Origin: Sipunculus nudus
Taxonomy: Eukaryota; Annelida; Sipuncula; Golfingiida; Sipunculidae
Length of the DNA stretch: 64,000 bases
NCBI GenBank assembly: GCA_026874595.1
Contig: CM049320.1
Coordinates: 40,070,714 to 40,134,713 of the forward strand
Direction: 5' to 3'
Shown: in pieces, positions 1 through 11,890 of the stretch
Numbering within the stretch: position 1 is the first letter of the stretch
Layout: each line of letters opens with the position of its first letter
Notes under the pieces: generated by a model
What the model saw: the letters and a program-made list of their open reading frames with translations, nothing else
Database searches by the model: none
What the model was told of the DNA's origin: nothing
Position numbers and translations under genes: made by a program

Positions 1-339
1 ACGGATGCATACTGAATGTAAAATTAAAATACAGATATATCTCATTGATGGCAAATTCTTGAATTAAGTTGAGTATAGGGATACCAATAATTTATAATCC
101 ACGTACTGTTGTCTTTATATAGCCACAGAGAGCTGAATATCTATGATTGTAATATTGCCTGGTATAATGAATAACTTTAATCATAAATCTAAATTGTTTA
201 AAAGCTTTTAAAAAAAACTTTCTTGTCAATATAAACCAAAGATAACCTGAAATCTAAATGTCTAGTGGCATGATGTAATAGATGCTGATAAACTGGTGCC
301 AGGCTAGATGTAACAGCATCACACAGCTAACATATATGG
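1..339. other. AT-rich sequence with nothing recognised
   Basis: I see no exon-like segment, repeat boundary or RNA gene here. The sequence is AT-rich and non-coding in appearance up to the start of the degenerate element at about 340. Confidence 0.5.
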
Positions 340-1395
340 TAAAATGACTCAATTCAATCTCCATAATTCAGCCAAAAATCATTCATGCGGAACCATTAAT
401 GACAATTATTATAAGAATTATTGTAGGAATTATTCTTGTAAAATATTTAACAAACTTGCTTCAGTGGCATCAGTCGAAAAACGTTTCGCAGGTTATAACT
501 CATATAGGACGATACAGCAAACTGGCTAAGTTCAGCTTCCCGTAACTCAGCCAAAAAGCACTGAACCAAAACCATTTGAACATACTTGAATTATCAACAT
601 CTGAGGATAATTAATGTGCGAGATTTAAGAATTTGGCCCAGTGGTTTTTGAGAAGAAGGTCTTTGTAGCCATTGAGCTAAAATCGGCTGTCATGGCATAT
701 CACTAAATTTAGCTTCCCATAACTTAGCCAAAAGTCATTGAAAAGAGACCATTTGAACAAACTTCAGAAAGCACTACCCTGGGATCATTTCTGTGCGATA
801 TTAAACATTTTGGCCATATGGTTTCAGAGAAAAAGTTTTTTGTAGCCCTCAGTGTGATACAGGCACTGACTACCCCGTACAAAAAAAGCCGACGCAGGTG
901 GCGCCACCAATACCTCAATTTCAGATATAACCTATGTGACCAACATTGGCATAAAATTTGGTGATGATAGCTACAGCCGTTTCTGAGATTGAAATTTTAA
1001 TATGCTTTTTTGCACAGTTAACAAAGTTCAACCTCCTGTATCTCGGCCAAAAATCTCTGAACTGGAACCATTCGAACAATTTTGTGAAAGATTGTTCCAG
1101 GGATCATTTCTGTGAAATATTGAACAATTTGGCTGGACAATTTCGGAGAAGAAGATTTTTAAAGTTTTTATAGCTTTTTCCCTATAAAATCTAAGAAAAT
1201 TCAGTTAGAAAAAAATAAACAAAATCCGATATAGTTTTTTGGATGACTGATTATTTGCAAAAAATTTGGTGATGCTAGCTCCTGCCGTATTTGAGATAGC
1301 TATGGTTAACGTACAGACGACGCACGACAGACGACGCGCGACGGACGACGCCGCACCATCGCATAAGCTCACAGGTTCGCTAAAAACTCGTCCCC
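340..1395 (+). mobile_element. Degenerate tandem-unit dispersed element with GACGACG-rich tail
   Basis: The block is made of diverged copies of one unit. Four related starts (about 346, 529, 704 and 1023) read roughly 'caattcaacctcc-taactcagccaaaaatc' followed by 'gaaccattcgaacaa', then 'gggatcatttctgtg' and 'tttggc..gtttcagagaa'. It closes with a run of GACGACGCGCGACGGACGACG-like sequence and 'gcataagctcacaggttcgctaaaaa' near 1310-1388. The palindrome GGTGGCGCCACC at 898-909 is the one that recurs in the 30-34 kb composite. This architecture fits a non-autonomous transposable element. No protein is encoded and the superfamily is not identified. Confidence 0.6.
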
Positions 1396-2212
1396 ACGTC
1401 TGTCAGCGGGAGAACCATAACTTCCGGTAGGGGATTTCCAAACGGCTATAAGTAAAACTCGGAAGTCCGAAGTCGGAAGGAAGGATTTTTTTAAATAAAG
1501 CAATGATCGAAGCATAATTAAAATGCTACTACATCAATGGAAAGTACCATTTTATTTTTATTGATAGAATAAGGTCTTTTCTATCATTATGTTAAAAAAT
1601 CAAAGTTATCCATCCGAAGTTATATACTATTTTTTTGCTCGGAAATGCCCGGTTATGGTCCAAATGCGTAAAACTTGGAAGCCAGTAATGGCTAATGCAC
1701 CGGTCATCATATCGTCAGCAAACGTGTCAAGCATTTTCAGTTTCTTCAATATCACATATTTTTCATAAACTCAATCTGTTTTGTAACATTCATGGTGCTG
1801 TTTTATTATAATTTATAATATTGATATTTTTTTTTCATTGTGTAAAACAAGATTATTTTAACTCATCAATATTTTACGCTGTTACCGTATTTTATGTTGG
1901 TGGAAACATGAAAAAAAAATAAAGGTATTGATAATATTTTATTCACGTTACAAATGTGCCCCTATAAAAATTACCCTGATAATATCATAGAGACTTAAAA
2001 AGAAAATTTGACAGAACCAAAAAAAAGTCCAGTGAATGTTTTTACGAGTTGTTTCGAACAAAATATTTTATTTAATGTATAAATTGAAAAACCTTTTCCT
2101 CTATCATTGACAAAAAAATTTCATCAGGATTATGAATCTCTTAAACTTTTATCTATTATGTAATAATTTTTATGCCAAATTATATGTTATATTTCATGGT
2201 CTGTTGCACACA

Positions 2213-2239
2213 CATATATATATATTATATATATATATT
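2213..2239. repeat. (TA)n microsatellite
   Basis: Short, slightly interrupted TA dinucleotide tract preceded by CACACA. Confidence 0.85.
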
Positions 2240-2617
2240 AAATCACAATGTGATATTTTCCCCATATGTTCCTGCTGTAAATGGAACCTGTTTCAATTCA
2301 TGTTTTGAAATTTTGCCAAAAAAGCATAATATACATGATCCTTTACAATAATTTGTTTGATAATGATTTCATCAGACGGATCCTGCAAAATTAAAAAATA
2401 AACACAAACAATAACAATACCTTGACAGAAAAATATACACAATGCATGTGTAAATAGATATGATGCCGATTGTAACATTTAACAATCATATAAAAAACAA
2501 TAGTTTCTTTTTTGCAGAACGATTCAATATATAATCGATATTTTTTATGCTGTTACGTACAATATTCATCAAATTAATGTTCTGAAAATTTGTTAAACCA
2601 CAGAACACAAACATTTA

Positions 2618-2620
<3 letters not shown>

Positions 2621-2673
<53 letters not shown>
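2621..2673. repeat. (TA)n microsatellite
   Basis: Uninterrupted TA tract of about 53 bp. Confidence 0.95.
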
Positions 2674-2676
<3 letters not shown>

Positions 2677-4167
2677 AAAATACATCAACTAAAAAATCAA
2701 TAAAATATTAAACAAAACATTTTGCATAGCCAAAAAAAGTCCAGTAAATGTTTCAAATAAATTGTTACAGAGCAAATGTTTAGATATAAAAAAATCTGTT
2801 TAATTATAAAACCTGATACCAGCAACTATTAAGTCCGAAGAGAAGGAGGTCCGAAAGCGCACGGTACTACTGAATCGAAAATTCCGACTATAGTTCGTTT
2901 AATTTTGTTTCTGAGGATAAAAATATAAGAATCAAATAAAAATAGTGAGTATACACGGAATAGTCAAAAATTACTATACAGCAAAAGTAGAATGGGAATA
3001 ATTAACATTTGTAATTGAAATATTTATCTTAGCGGTAAATATCTAACTTGATTTATCAAAACGGTTTGGTTCCATTATTGCTTGCATATCATCATTTTTA
3101 TGTGGAATTTCAAGGAATGAATCATATAGATGAGCAACAGGTTCAATAAAAATGCCTTTATCCCGTAGCATCTACAAGACACCATGCAGGTTACCTCTAG
3201 ACAGACTTTTACTTGAAGCCCCAAATGTCTTACGTGTCGATAAAGATTCAATATGGGTTATTTATCAAAGATTTTACATTCAATGATCTCCTCTGTAAAC
3301 AAAATTGTAATTTCTTATCGAGATCCTTGTAATCGCACAGTAATATAAAGTTGAAGGGAGCACATTCTGTTTAGATGCCCTTATCATGCACATATTATAA
3401 CGTTTGAGAGTGAAATCAGTTGCAAACATACTTTAATATATTAATAAATATCCATATATTTGAAGTTGAAATGTGATGTTGAAACATCAGGAGTGAAATT
3501 ATTATAATATAAATATCAAGATTGAAAAAGTTTGAAAGAAAGAGTAAAAAATTTGAAAAAGAATTAATTTTAGTTAAAAAAAATATTTGCTTAAATACAC
3601 AAATCGATCACATGTGTTAGTAAGTTATATATTATCTGGACTGTTGTATCCCTTTTCTAAGATATAAATTTAACATTTTTAAGATATCGATGAACTCTAA
3701 CATATTGAAAGACATTTCGTTTTGTATATGATACATGTATGTTTTTTCCAGCGATGACCTACTGGGATATATTGAATTTTCATATTTGTTCAACGTATGG
3801 AAAATATATTACTGTTTTTATTTTGAAAGACATCGTAATTTATAACTGTATTTTTAATGCCGTGTTAGGGTTTATTATACCATATTTATTATTCAGTGGT
3901 GCTTCCATAGAGGGCGCAAGCCCGTTCAGACTAATATCTCTCATTTAATCGAGTTCTTTTCCCATTTATTCATAATCAATTTCATTTCTTTTCCAGATTA
4001 CTTTTTTTTATTCCCTATAGCAATTTCATTATTATATTTATTACTTTCCAATTCATAAGTTGGTGATTTACTCCACTGAGAGAGCATCCAAATATATACT
4101 AGTATATTGAGAGAGGAAGTCTTTCCGTTATCACACTTTTCTCGGTCAGGACACCGAGGAATCCCTA

Positions 4168-4189
4168 TCCGCCCCCCCCCCCCCCCCCC
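4168..4189. repeat. Poly-C tract
   Basis: Run of about 20 C in otherwise AT-rich sequence. The sequence around it (about 4107-4360) is unusually GC-rich and contains GCTCACTGTGCTCTGCTG-type sequence. I could not tie it to a gene or a known repeat. Confidence 0.85.
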
Positions 4190-4763
4190 ATCGCATTTCC
4201 GTGTGAGACATGCACGGTCTCCCCACAGAGTTCAGCTCGGGGTGGGATCGACCGTGAAAAATCTCAAGGCTCCTCGGCTGACACTCAGACTCGCTCACTG
4301 TGCTCTGCTGTCCGAGCCTGTGCGCTCACAGATCACAAATGTCGGTAAAATGCAAAGATTGTCATAAGACTTAAACATATCAATTATTTTACGAGTACTA
4401 CCTTTAAATACTAGTAGTGACATTTGCAAGTTATAAATGTATAGACGCGCATTTCATCATTGACATTAACATGTTACGAACTTTTTAATAATTTGGACTT
4501 TCCAGTTTATACCGTATTTTATAGAAATATAAATATAAAAGCCCAACAACCTAAAGTTTGTATACATTGTTCAAAAACATGTAGGAGAATAGTTGCGGAA
4601 GAGAAAATCCTCATAATCTTTTGTTAAAGGTGCCTCAAAATGTCCTCTTTACATTGCATATTTTAAAAATTAATCCCATCCCATACCCTCCCCATGTAAA
4701 TATAAATATCTTTCACAAAAACATGGCTCTAGATGGGTTAAAATATATTACGTGAAAATACAC

Positions 4764-4765
<2 letters not shown>

Positions 4766-4819
<54 letters not shown>
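4766..4819. repeat. (TA)n microsatellite
   Basis: Uninterrupted TA tract of about 54 bp inside the region bounded by inverted arms. Confidence 0.95.
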
Positions 4820-4821
<2 letters not shown>

Positions 4822-5225
4822 CGATTATGTATCATGTATTGTATTATACACTAATTAAAAGCAGAATCAAGCATAAGCAATTTTAATATGCATGCAACTA
4901 TAATTATAATGAAACTGCATTTGGGCTGTGGCTCTTAACTGACCACAAGTGAACAAGTGCGTCTCTGTGACTTCCGAGTTATACACATTGGATAAAATCC
5001 CAGCACCTCTGACTGACTTCCGAGATGGCTTTCGAGCACAAAATCTTCCATAACGTTCAGATTAAACAATGGATAACTATTATTCTTCACAGTATGATAA
5101 TAAAGATCTTATTCTATCGGGGAAAAAACAAAAAGGTATTGAAGCGTTAGCATTTTGTATATGCTGTAAACTGCTTTCCTTGGTTTCCGGCTTCCGGCTT
5201 CCGACTTCGAAGTTTACATACACGA

Positions 5226-6040
5226 CGGCGCAATAACCACTTTAGTTTTGAATGAGAAGTACCGCTTCACGTGAATCGGTGCCATAGTGATGAAAGGAGG
5301 TAATGAATGTAATTATTTTGTGTAACAACATTTTTTCTTCGATATTAAGCACATATAATACGAATATATAAGCCTGTAGTGCCAAATAATACCAGACAGG
5401 AAATATTTTGATCCGACCCTTAGAATGGGCGTTCTGTTGTGACTGCCATCATGACTCCAGGCCCTATCAGTTTATTTCCTAAGGCCTGAGTGTCATGTTG
5501 TCATGGCTAGGTAACGAGACACCCCATAAGTGTCAAGCACTATTATCTTTCTTAATTTACACCTCACTCACTGGCTCGGGTACTCGTCCACAGATAACGA
5601 AGTGTTTGTCTTCAGTTGTTACGGAATAGGGTTAAGGAATAAACGTTTATCAAGTGCGTGTCACTCAAGAGTGTCGAAACAGGACAGCTGCAGGCTGTGA
5701 GGGGCCATCAGCAGTCAAATTAAATCTGTTTATCTCTATTTTATGGCCATAAATTTAATTTAAGCTGATCAAAGTTCAAGCCCATACCCAAACCGCATGC
5801 TACAAACTTCATAGAGCATAGCGGTGCAAATGTTTATTGAGCTTGTGCTAGCGCATGATTGTGGGTTCAGGTCTCGCTCATGTTTTCAACGCACCCTCAC
5901 GCTTCATGAACATAATGCGTCTCCCCCCCCCCCCCCCCCAAACTTTCAATATTACTCCAAAGCCTATGTTGTTAGCATATTCAGTATACTTCCTAACAAA
6001 ACCAACCATTAGCGAGAAAAATTGGTTTACACTAATTATA
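5226..6040. other. No gene recognised; one poly-C tract
   Basis: No convincing exon or repeat boundary was found. A run of about 17 C lies at 5923-5939 and creates proline-rich chance open frames on the plus strand. Those frames have no conserved look and no splice context. Confidence 0.5.
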
Positions 6041-6044
6041 TTAG

Positions 6045-6295
6045 TTAACCCCTCTGCAGGGTTGGCACAAGAATCAGACCAACGAGAGAAGATGTTGCAT
6101 TTTTATAAATTTGGAGCTGGATGCATAGTGCGATACCACACTCTCATTCGTCTGCTTTCAATTCTTTGCTCTGTGTCAGCCCTGGTGGTGGGAACCAGAG
6201 AAACTTGCTATTCTGGCAGCGGTTAAAAGGAGATCTGGGAAGACAGGAGTGCATGTATAACCGCTGCGTGAGGGGAGCCAAACGTCACTGAAATC
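6045..6295. mobile_element. Foldback dispersed repeat, copy 1
   Basis: This copy matches the one at 27.63-27.90 kb block by block: 'gaatcagaccaacgagag', 'gtgcgataccacactctc', 'tgctctgtg', 'ccctggtggtg', 'cttgctat', 'cagcggtt' and, downstream, 'tataaccgctgc'. The repeat has inverted symmetry: ACGAGAG faces CTCTCATTCG across a short loop. No protein is encoded. The left arm is poorly preserved here. Confidence 0.65.
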
Positions 6296-6389
6296 ACCCT
6301 ATTAATGGTCGTTTCGGAATGCAGCTACATTGCGTAAAGCGATTTTTATTTGTCGAAAATACAAACGTAGTATGCTGTTAGGTTGAATA

Positions 6390-7095
6390 ACTAATAGCGG
6401 TGTGCCAATTAATCGATTATGTCGATCATTAGCAATTTTCATTCATAATCAATTAAATTGGTTGCAACTTTGTACAATCGAAAAAAGATAAAGAATGAAC
6501 ATGCAAAGAAGCGCTATTATCTAGAACAAAATATACATATCCTCTGAACGTTCTGCAGCAGGAAAGTGTCACCTAAATGGCCATTACCTATACTTCTTTG
6601 TGTCATAAGTGTCCATTTTAAAACCGACCTGCCTGTTGTTAATATTGATACCGGAGATACACCTACCATAAAAAAACATGAATTTAAGTTAGACGGAGTA
6701 TAATACTGACGCACACAGAAATATAGAAGTTAGGTAAACTAGAAGTCTGCATTCACATATTCTGTCCATATTCCCAAATCATTCGTGCATTAACGACCAT
6801 AGATTTGTGACTATTCCTTGGTGGTGTTCCTCAATCAGGATCGTGTGCCGGATCCACACCTAAATTTTATCGATTCTTCACTGGCCCATTCCCGAAATGA
6901 CCTCATAATTTCATGATATTTGGCCCATGATCATTTTATTGTGAACAAGCACACAATCACACACATACCTGAACGGGGATGAACTCATTACCTCCTGGCG
7001 GAGGCAATAATGGATAAATAATCGATCATCGGTCTTTTTTTCTTTCGATCATCGAAAATGATTTTCAATTCCTATCACTAATAACCAGAGATACC
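6390..7095. mobile_element. Probable TCGATTA-type inverted-repeat MITE interrupted by another repeat
   Basis: The left end (about 6398-6450) reads ATTAATCGATTATGTCGATC. The right end (about 7018-7085) contains GATCATCGAAAATGATTTTC and 'caattcctatcac', which read in reverse complement resemble the left end. Between them lies a full copy of the CTCCTGGCGGAGGCAA-terminated dispersed repeat. The simplest reading is an older TIR element split by a later insertion, but the arms are too diverged to be sure. Confidence 0.35.
6747..7013 (+). mobile_element. Dispersed repeat family A, copy 1 (ends CTCCTGGCGGAGGCAA)
   Basis: The order of blocks is shared with copies at 11.4, 15.2, 23.3, 24.1, 47.4 and 61.4 kb: 'tctgcattcac', 'cccatattccca', 'gtgaatattcctt', 'gatccacacc', 'cactggcccattcccgaaatgacct', 'tgtgaacaagcacacaatcacac', and a closing 'gaacggggatgaactcattacctcctggcggaggcaa' (given only in part). 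It encodes no protein. No terminal inverted repeats were recognised, so its class is open. Confidence 0.75.
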
Positions 7096-7106
7096 AGTAT
7101 TGTAAG

Positions 7107-7429
7107 CAGGGGCGTCAATACAGGGGCATCAATATAAGGGCGTCAATACAGGGGCGTCAATACAGGGGCGTCAATACAGGGTTGTCAATACAAAGTGGTA
7201 AATAAAGGGGCGTCAATACAGGGTTGTAAATAAAAGGGCGACAATACAGGGTTGTAAATAAAGGGGCGTCAATTTATGGGCGTCAATGCAGAGGCGTCAA
7301 TACTGGGTTGTCAATCAAGGGGCGTCGATAAAGGGGTGTCGATACAGAGCTGTCAGTAAAGGGGCGTCGATACAGGGGCGTCAATACAGGGGCGTCAATA
7401 CAGGGGCGTCAATACAGGGTATAGGGGTA
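7107..7429. repeat. 14-bp minisatellite (AGGGGCGTCAATAC)
   Basis: About 23 head-to-tail copies of a 14-bp unit. The last copies, at 7376-7427, are perfect, and the left and middle are diverged (TTGTAAATAAAGG variants). Because 14 is not a multiple of 3, the plus-strand open frame through it cycles through three readings every 42 bp. That explains the apparent GASIQG-type protein repeat, and no real protein is implied. Confidence 0.95.
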
Positions 7430-8320
7430 CATATCCTTCCCATTTTTTTAAGGGGGGAGGGGTGGTCAATGTAATTATCCGTCACGCCCTCACCCCGATA
7501 TTCAGGGAATTTATATTGGGAATGAAATATTTTAATAACTAGCTCCACCCGTGGAAAACCACGGCTCTATCTGATGCATATTTTGTAATGAGCTGATAGG
7601 AACTAAACGACGCATAATTTAATCCTAAGGTTTTTGCAGGAACTTTTGCCATGTTTTTCACTTATATGATATGAAGATTACTTATGCGAGAATTCTTCAG
7701 GACCACCCTCCCCCAAAATATCAACAAAAAATATTCTATTCCAGAAATCACACAAACAATTAATTTTGGAAAGAGACGTGAGGCATAAACAGGGTGTACG
7801 AATTTTTAAGTGAAGGTTTTCTCCCCGATAAACAACATAGGTCCGACAGCTTCATTGCTTGGGAAATAGCGTAGATATAGCGATTGTATAAAGCAGCATT
7901 CTACTGTGAAATTATATGACAGATCCTTTGTATTAGTTGAAGCTCAGGCGACATCGTGAAACACTATGTTTTGCCGTGTAGTCAGTTGAAGGTATTGTCT
8001 AAGGCATGTTAACAGACACATGCGTTATTTGTGTACACATGCACATGTCGTTGAAGTCTCTTGTACGCGAAACGTGTAGCTGCCAATGTGAAAAAGGTAG
8101 GACCAGAAAAATATATTCCGACAGTATTAAATTTTTGGTTTAAGTACTGTAAATTGTCATGGAATAAGCAGGTCTGATGCAAAACTGAAAACGCTCCTAG
8201 ATAAAAAGAAAGCAGGCTGATATATTTTAGTGATAGCATATAGCAAAGAAAGCACTTTAGCCTTGGTTCGTTGCATTGTCTTTCAGCAAATTGACGCAAA
8301 TGTAATATACAGATTTTGGT
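7430..8320. other. No gene or repeat recognised
   Basis: The stretch begins with a poly-G/C-flanked segment next to the minisatellite and continues as AT-rich single-copy-looking sequence. A 96-codon minus-strand open frame (8009-8299) has no motif, splice context or composition that supports a gene. Confidence 0.45.
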
Positions 8321-8349
8321 GAAAATTTGTAGAGGGGTACAGTAGAACT

Positions 8350-9790
8350 GTAGAAATCGGAATCACCATAATATATTTTTTTTTCTTGAGTGCCATAATC
8401 ACAATTCCACAAAGGAATAACTATAAGGGGCTATTCCTTTGTCCCCGAGTAGAAGCCGCCCATTCGTATGCAGTTATTCTGCCACTAGCCTGGTGAACCC
8501 GTGTTCCTGATCATGACAATGTTTTACTTGAAACGTGCACGTATGAACTAAAGACTGATTAGTAGATTCTGGTGGGGGTTTAAAAGTCCCCAAGAGATTG
8601 AGAACCCTTTGAAGTGTGTACAAAAAAAAACTTTTTTCAAACATCACATAAATCGGCCAACTAATAAAACCACGGTTATCATGGAAAGATACTCCTGAAT
8701 GTATAAAAAATCAACATACCTCTAACCCCTATAAAACGGTGATCGTGTAAAGGGTCTCAGCTCTTTATGTCCATTCTACGGAAAAGTGCTCCCTATTAAA
8801 AGATTCATGTGGACATGTGTTCCGCGCTTGAATATGACATTTCTACTTACTTTTGACAGATTAATATTCCCTAACAGGCGATATAACGGAAATGGGGGTC
8901 AGTGTGGATTAAAAGTCGCCTCCTGAAAAAAGCGTGAAAGGCGAAAAATGTTTTGCTGAACATTTGTAGAGGGTTAGGGAAAAGACATATCAATAGTCCA
9001 TTTCATTTTGGAGGTTATAAGAATCAACACAATATATATTTTCTTATAAACCATAATGACAAAGGGCCATTACTTTGTCCCCGTGTGGAAGCCACCCATT
9101 CGTGTTTATTTGTTCTGTCAAGGTGGACTCGTGTTACTGGAGCATGACAGTGTTCACACATAAAACGCATACACGTGAATACATGACTGATATTTAAGGA
9201 GATTATGGTGGAGGTCTGTACACCCTGACTACAAATTATGGTTCGTGATCAATTTAAAGATGTACTGGTGATATTGTTTCATGTTTCACCGTCCCTACAG
9301 ACCATGGATCTTAACAAATATATATGACCCCCCCCCCCCCACCCACCCAACCCGAATGATAATTAAGTTGTGGGGCTTCTTTTTGAAAATAAAAACTTCA
9401 GAAAACACATGACTTTGCCTAACTTTTTAACCATGGTTATCATGGAAAGATATTTTTTTGAATGTATAAAAATCAACATACCTGTAACCCATAAAAAAAA
9501 ATTGTTAAACGGTGGTCACATCACTGGTCTCAGTGCCCAGTGCGGACCGAACTGAAATGCCCTCGCATTGAAAGCGGAGTCATGTGGTCTTTGGAGTAAT
9601 CTTTACTTGCTTTTGAGAGAGAAAATCCCTTTAGAGGCGTTACATTGGATATGGGGGATCAATGGGAATTATAGCGGACCCGCGTGACCGCGTATTGCAC
9701 GGAAATGCCTTATGGGCAGGACATGCGCTCTGGTCGTAACAGACCAGTGAAAATCCCCGAGGCGCCTCCTGAAAAAGCGTCACAGGCTTG
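8350..9790 (+). repeat. Diverged tandem duplication
   Basis: Two copies lie head to tail. Matching blocks include 'ctttgtccccg.gt.gaagcc.cccattcg' (8451 and 9073), 'ggttatcatggaaagata' (8676 and 9434), 'gaatgtataaaaa' followed by 'tcaacatacct' (8697 and 9459), and GCGCCTCCTGAAAAAGCGT (about 8919 and 9761). The offset varies from about 620 to 840 bp because of indels. The duplication is old, and no coding sequence is visible in either copy. Confidence 0.75.
9329..9346. repeat. Poly-C tract
   Basis: C-rich homopolymer run lying inside the second duplicated copy. Confidence 0.85.
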
Positions 9791-10139
9791 GAGGACCTTG
9801 CAGCACAAAAGAAATAAGGGCACCTAATGGGGAAATATTAAAATTATTAATTATTCAGGTAAATAGGGCATAATCCCGCAAAATAAAACAAATTTGTCCT
9901 AGAAGAGCGCACCACTGATACGTCTGCCGAATTTGGAGAGCCAAATCAGAACGGAAGCAGGTAAACCGTGGTCTAGAAAAAACTCCGTATTTACTTATAT
10001 TGATTAGAATTAAAGCCTTTTGTTTCTGTGAAATATTATATTTCTACACATGGTTTAGAATTAACATATATTGGAAACATAATACCTTATTTTTAAATAC
10101 ATATATATTGAAATATATTATATATACATATACATACAT

Positions 10140-10146
<7 letters not shown>
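9791..10146. other. No gene or repeat recognised
   Basis: AT-rich sequence leading into a TA microsatellite. The open frames that run through the microsatellite (YIYIYI) are artefacts of the dinucleotide repeat. Confidence 0.5.

Positions 10147-10147
<1 letters not shown>

Positions 10148-10195
<48 letters not shown>
10148..10195. repeat. (TA)n microsatellite
   Basis: TA tract of about 48 bp preceded by (CA)n. Confidence 0.95.
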
Positions 10196-10198
<3 letters not shown>

Positions 10199-11440
10199 GA
10201 AAAACAAGTTGTCCCAACTTTGAACACCCTCCAACGCCTTGTAAGTCTTCACATTTTTGCCTACCAGTCCACTCCATACTGGAGTTCCATCTGTTATTTG
10301 TAGGGTCATATGCCAGCATAGTGAAGCTACTTGCTGCCTCGTACAGGAGATACAGACATACGCCAGTGATGAAGTATACGGAAAGAAAACGCCTTGATCC
10401 GCATGGCCGGATATGAAAACATTAACCTTTTCACGGAAGAAAGAGGACCCAAACCGACCCCATGTGTCAATGTCAGATGTATACACGTACTGGCTTTACA
10501 GAGGTGCGGAAAGGGATGGGATTATATTGACCCCATAAACCTGACAGCTGTCTATAGACCCTGCACTACGAATTGGCCAGATTACATGTGCAGGGGCGTA
10601 TCCACCGGGCTGCAGCATCGGAGCAGCCCTTCTCCCTCCTCCCCATGTCCTATACTTTCCATGTTATTTTAATGGAAAACTTTTCAGACACTAAATATCA
10701 ATTAAGAAAATTATAGTATGAAAGTTATTTTTTAAAATATGAAAAGAAATTAATAGTCATGTTTACATAAATTTTCCTCACTGAACACTTTCAGCTGCAG
10801 GTTTCTGTTTATTTATAGAGAGACTCTTATATATATATATGTAGTAAAAATAACAGAAATCTGTTTTGGACAGCGGTGTGCTGCAACCCCCCCACCCCCC
10901 CAACTTATCCCCGGCAAACCTCCCCCCCCCCTTCCGTTATAAAAGATAAAAAAAAGTGTAAGAACATCTCTGGCACAGATGTCTTCTGTTTCAATTCTTC
11001 ACTACGAAATTTATAAAATTTTACAAAGATTTATTTCCATCTTTGACTACATCATTGTAAATCATAAATGTTATCTCCAGAACTGATATGTTATATCCAG
11101 AACGATTATACATCAAGAAAGACCATACTCATGATGTGTAAAGATATCTAATATAATTGGTGTATCGTCAAAAAAACTGGTTGACATGCCAATGTGGCGA
11201 TGCCTAAATGAGCGACACCTTGTTAGGCGACATCCCTGACTTAAGACAATCCAGTAGGCGATGGTCAGCCCTTCATATACAGATGTATTCAATTTTTATA
11301 AGAAAAGTTACTAAATGTTCCCTTTGTCACTGTATACATAGAAGCCAAACCAGGTTAAGATTCCCGCCTACAAGAATGAAGGAATTGAACAGGATCGCTG
11401 GTGTTTGTGTTTTTGTGACTGGTAGTATCAAACGGACAAG
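10196..11440. other. Unassigned sequence; C-rich tracts, no supported gene
   Basis: A moderately GC-rich segment at 10200-10670 is open in two plus-strand frames (10000-10416 and 10394-10672), but neither has splice signals or recognisable residues. Two poly-C clusters lie at 10886-10902 and 10920-10932. Nothing else was identified. Confidence 0.4.
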
Positions 11441-11770
11441 CTTTATTGCCTCCGCCAGGATGGTATGCGTTGAACCCGTTCTTGTGTTTGATTTGTTTCT
11501 GTTCGTTCACATTATAAATCACAAAATCATGAACGGAATCCTATGAAATTTTCAGGGCAAGGCATTTCAGTTATGGTCCAATAAAGAATCGTTTAGATTT
11601 GGGTGTAGACCTGGGAAACGTAGCAAATGCACGGTCACTTTTTGCACGAATGACCCTGGTAATATGGGCCGAACAAGTGAATGTAAACACTGTTTTGGGA
11701 GTATCCTACAATAGCCCCCCCCCCACATCACACATGGCGGAGGCTTGCATTCATTAATATGCAGATTTCG
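11441..11770 (-). mobile_element. Dispersed repeat family A, copy 2 (minus)
   Basis: Read on the minus strand, this copy ends with the CGGAGGCAATA-type terminus, which appears on the plus strand as 'ttattgcctccgccagga' at 11443. It carries the same ordered blocks, including 'aatcatgaacggaatcc', 'gggtgtagacctggg' and 'gtgaatgtaaacac'. It abuts a CT microsatellite and encodes no protein. Confidence 0.7.
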
Positions 11771-11787
11771 AGTGTAAATATTGGTAC

Positions 11788-11828
11788 TCCCTCTTCTCTC
11801 TCTTTCTCTCTCTTTCTCTCTCTCTCTC

Positions 11829-11889
<61 letters not shown>
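11788..11889. repeat. (CT)n / (TCTG)n microsatellite
   Basis: Mixed tract with CT dinucleotides on both sides of a (TGTC)n core at 11831-11850. The minus-strand RERERE open frames are artefacts of this tract. Confidence 0.95.

Positions 11890-11890
<1 letters not shown>

Larger units (their letters stand above)
1430..5225. mobile_element. Region bounded by ~130-bp inverted repeats (possible long-TIR or foldback element)
   Basis: The segment at about 1455-1592 recurs as its reverse complement at about 5090-5215. Shared blocks in the same order are CGAAGTCGGAAG (1468-1479 against 5201-5213), an AAAATGCTA-type block, and GATAGAATAAGGTCTT (about 1564 against 5105-5120). The arms are diverged and gapped but collinear. 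The roughly 3.5 kb between them is AT-rich and has no long open frame. It holds (TA)n tracts and an internal direct repeat around 'aaaaaaagtccagtraatgttt' (about 2020 and 2725). It could be an old non-autonomous element or two inverted copies of a shorter repeat. Confidence 0.45.

Noticed and set aside
4107-6226. Proline-rich proteins near 4.1-4.4 kb and 5.8-6.2 kb
   Set aside because: The proline runs are translations of poly-C homopolymers. Flanking residues change character abruptly and there is no splice context.
7286-7474. A GASIQG-repeat protein
   Set aside because: The unit is 14 bp, so the frame rotates through three readings. The peptide pattern is a by-product of a minisatellite.
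10000-10486. YIYIYI-rich open frames on both strands
   Set aside because: These are produced by the (TA)n microsatellite at 10148-10195. The same artefact occurs at 20.5, 28.4, 36.7 and 53.1 kb.
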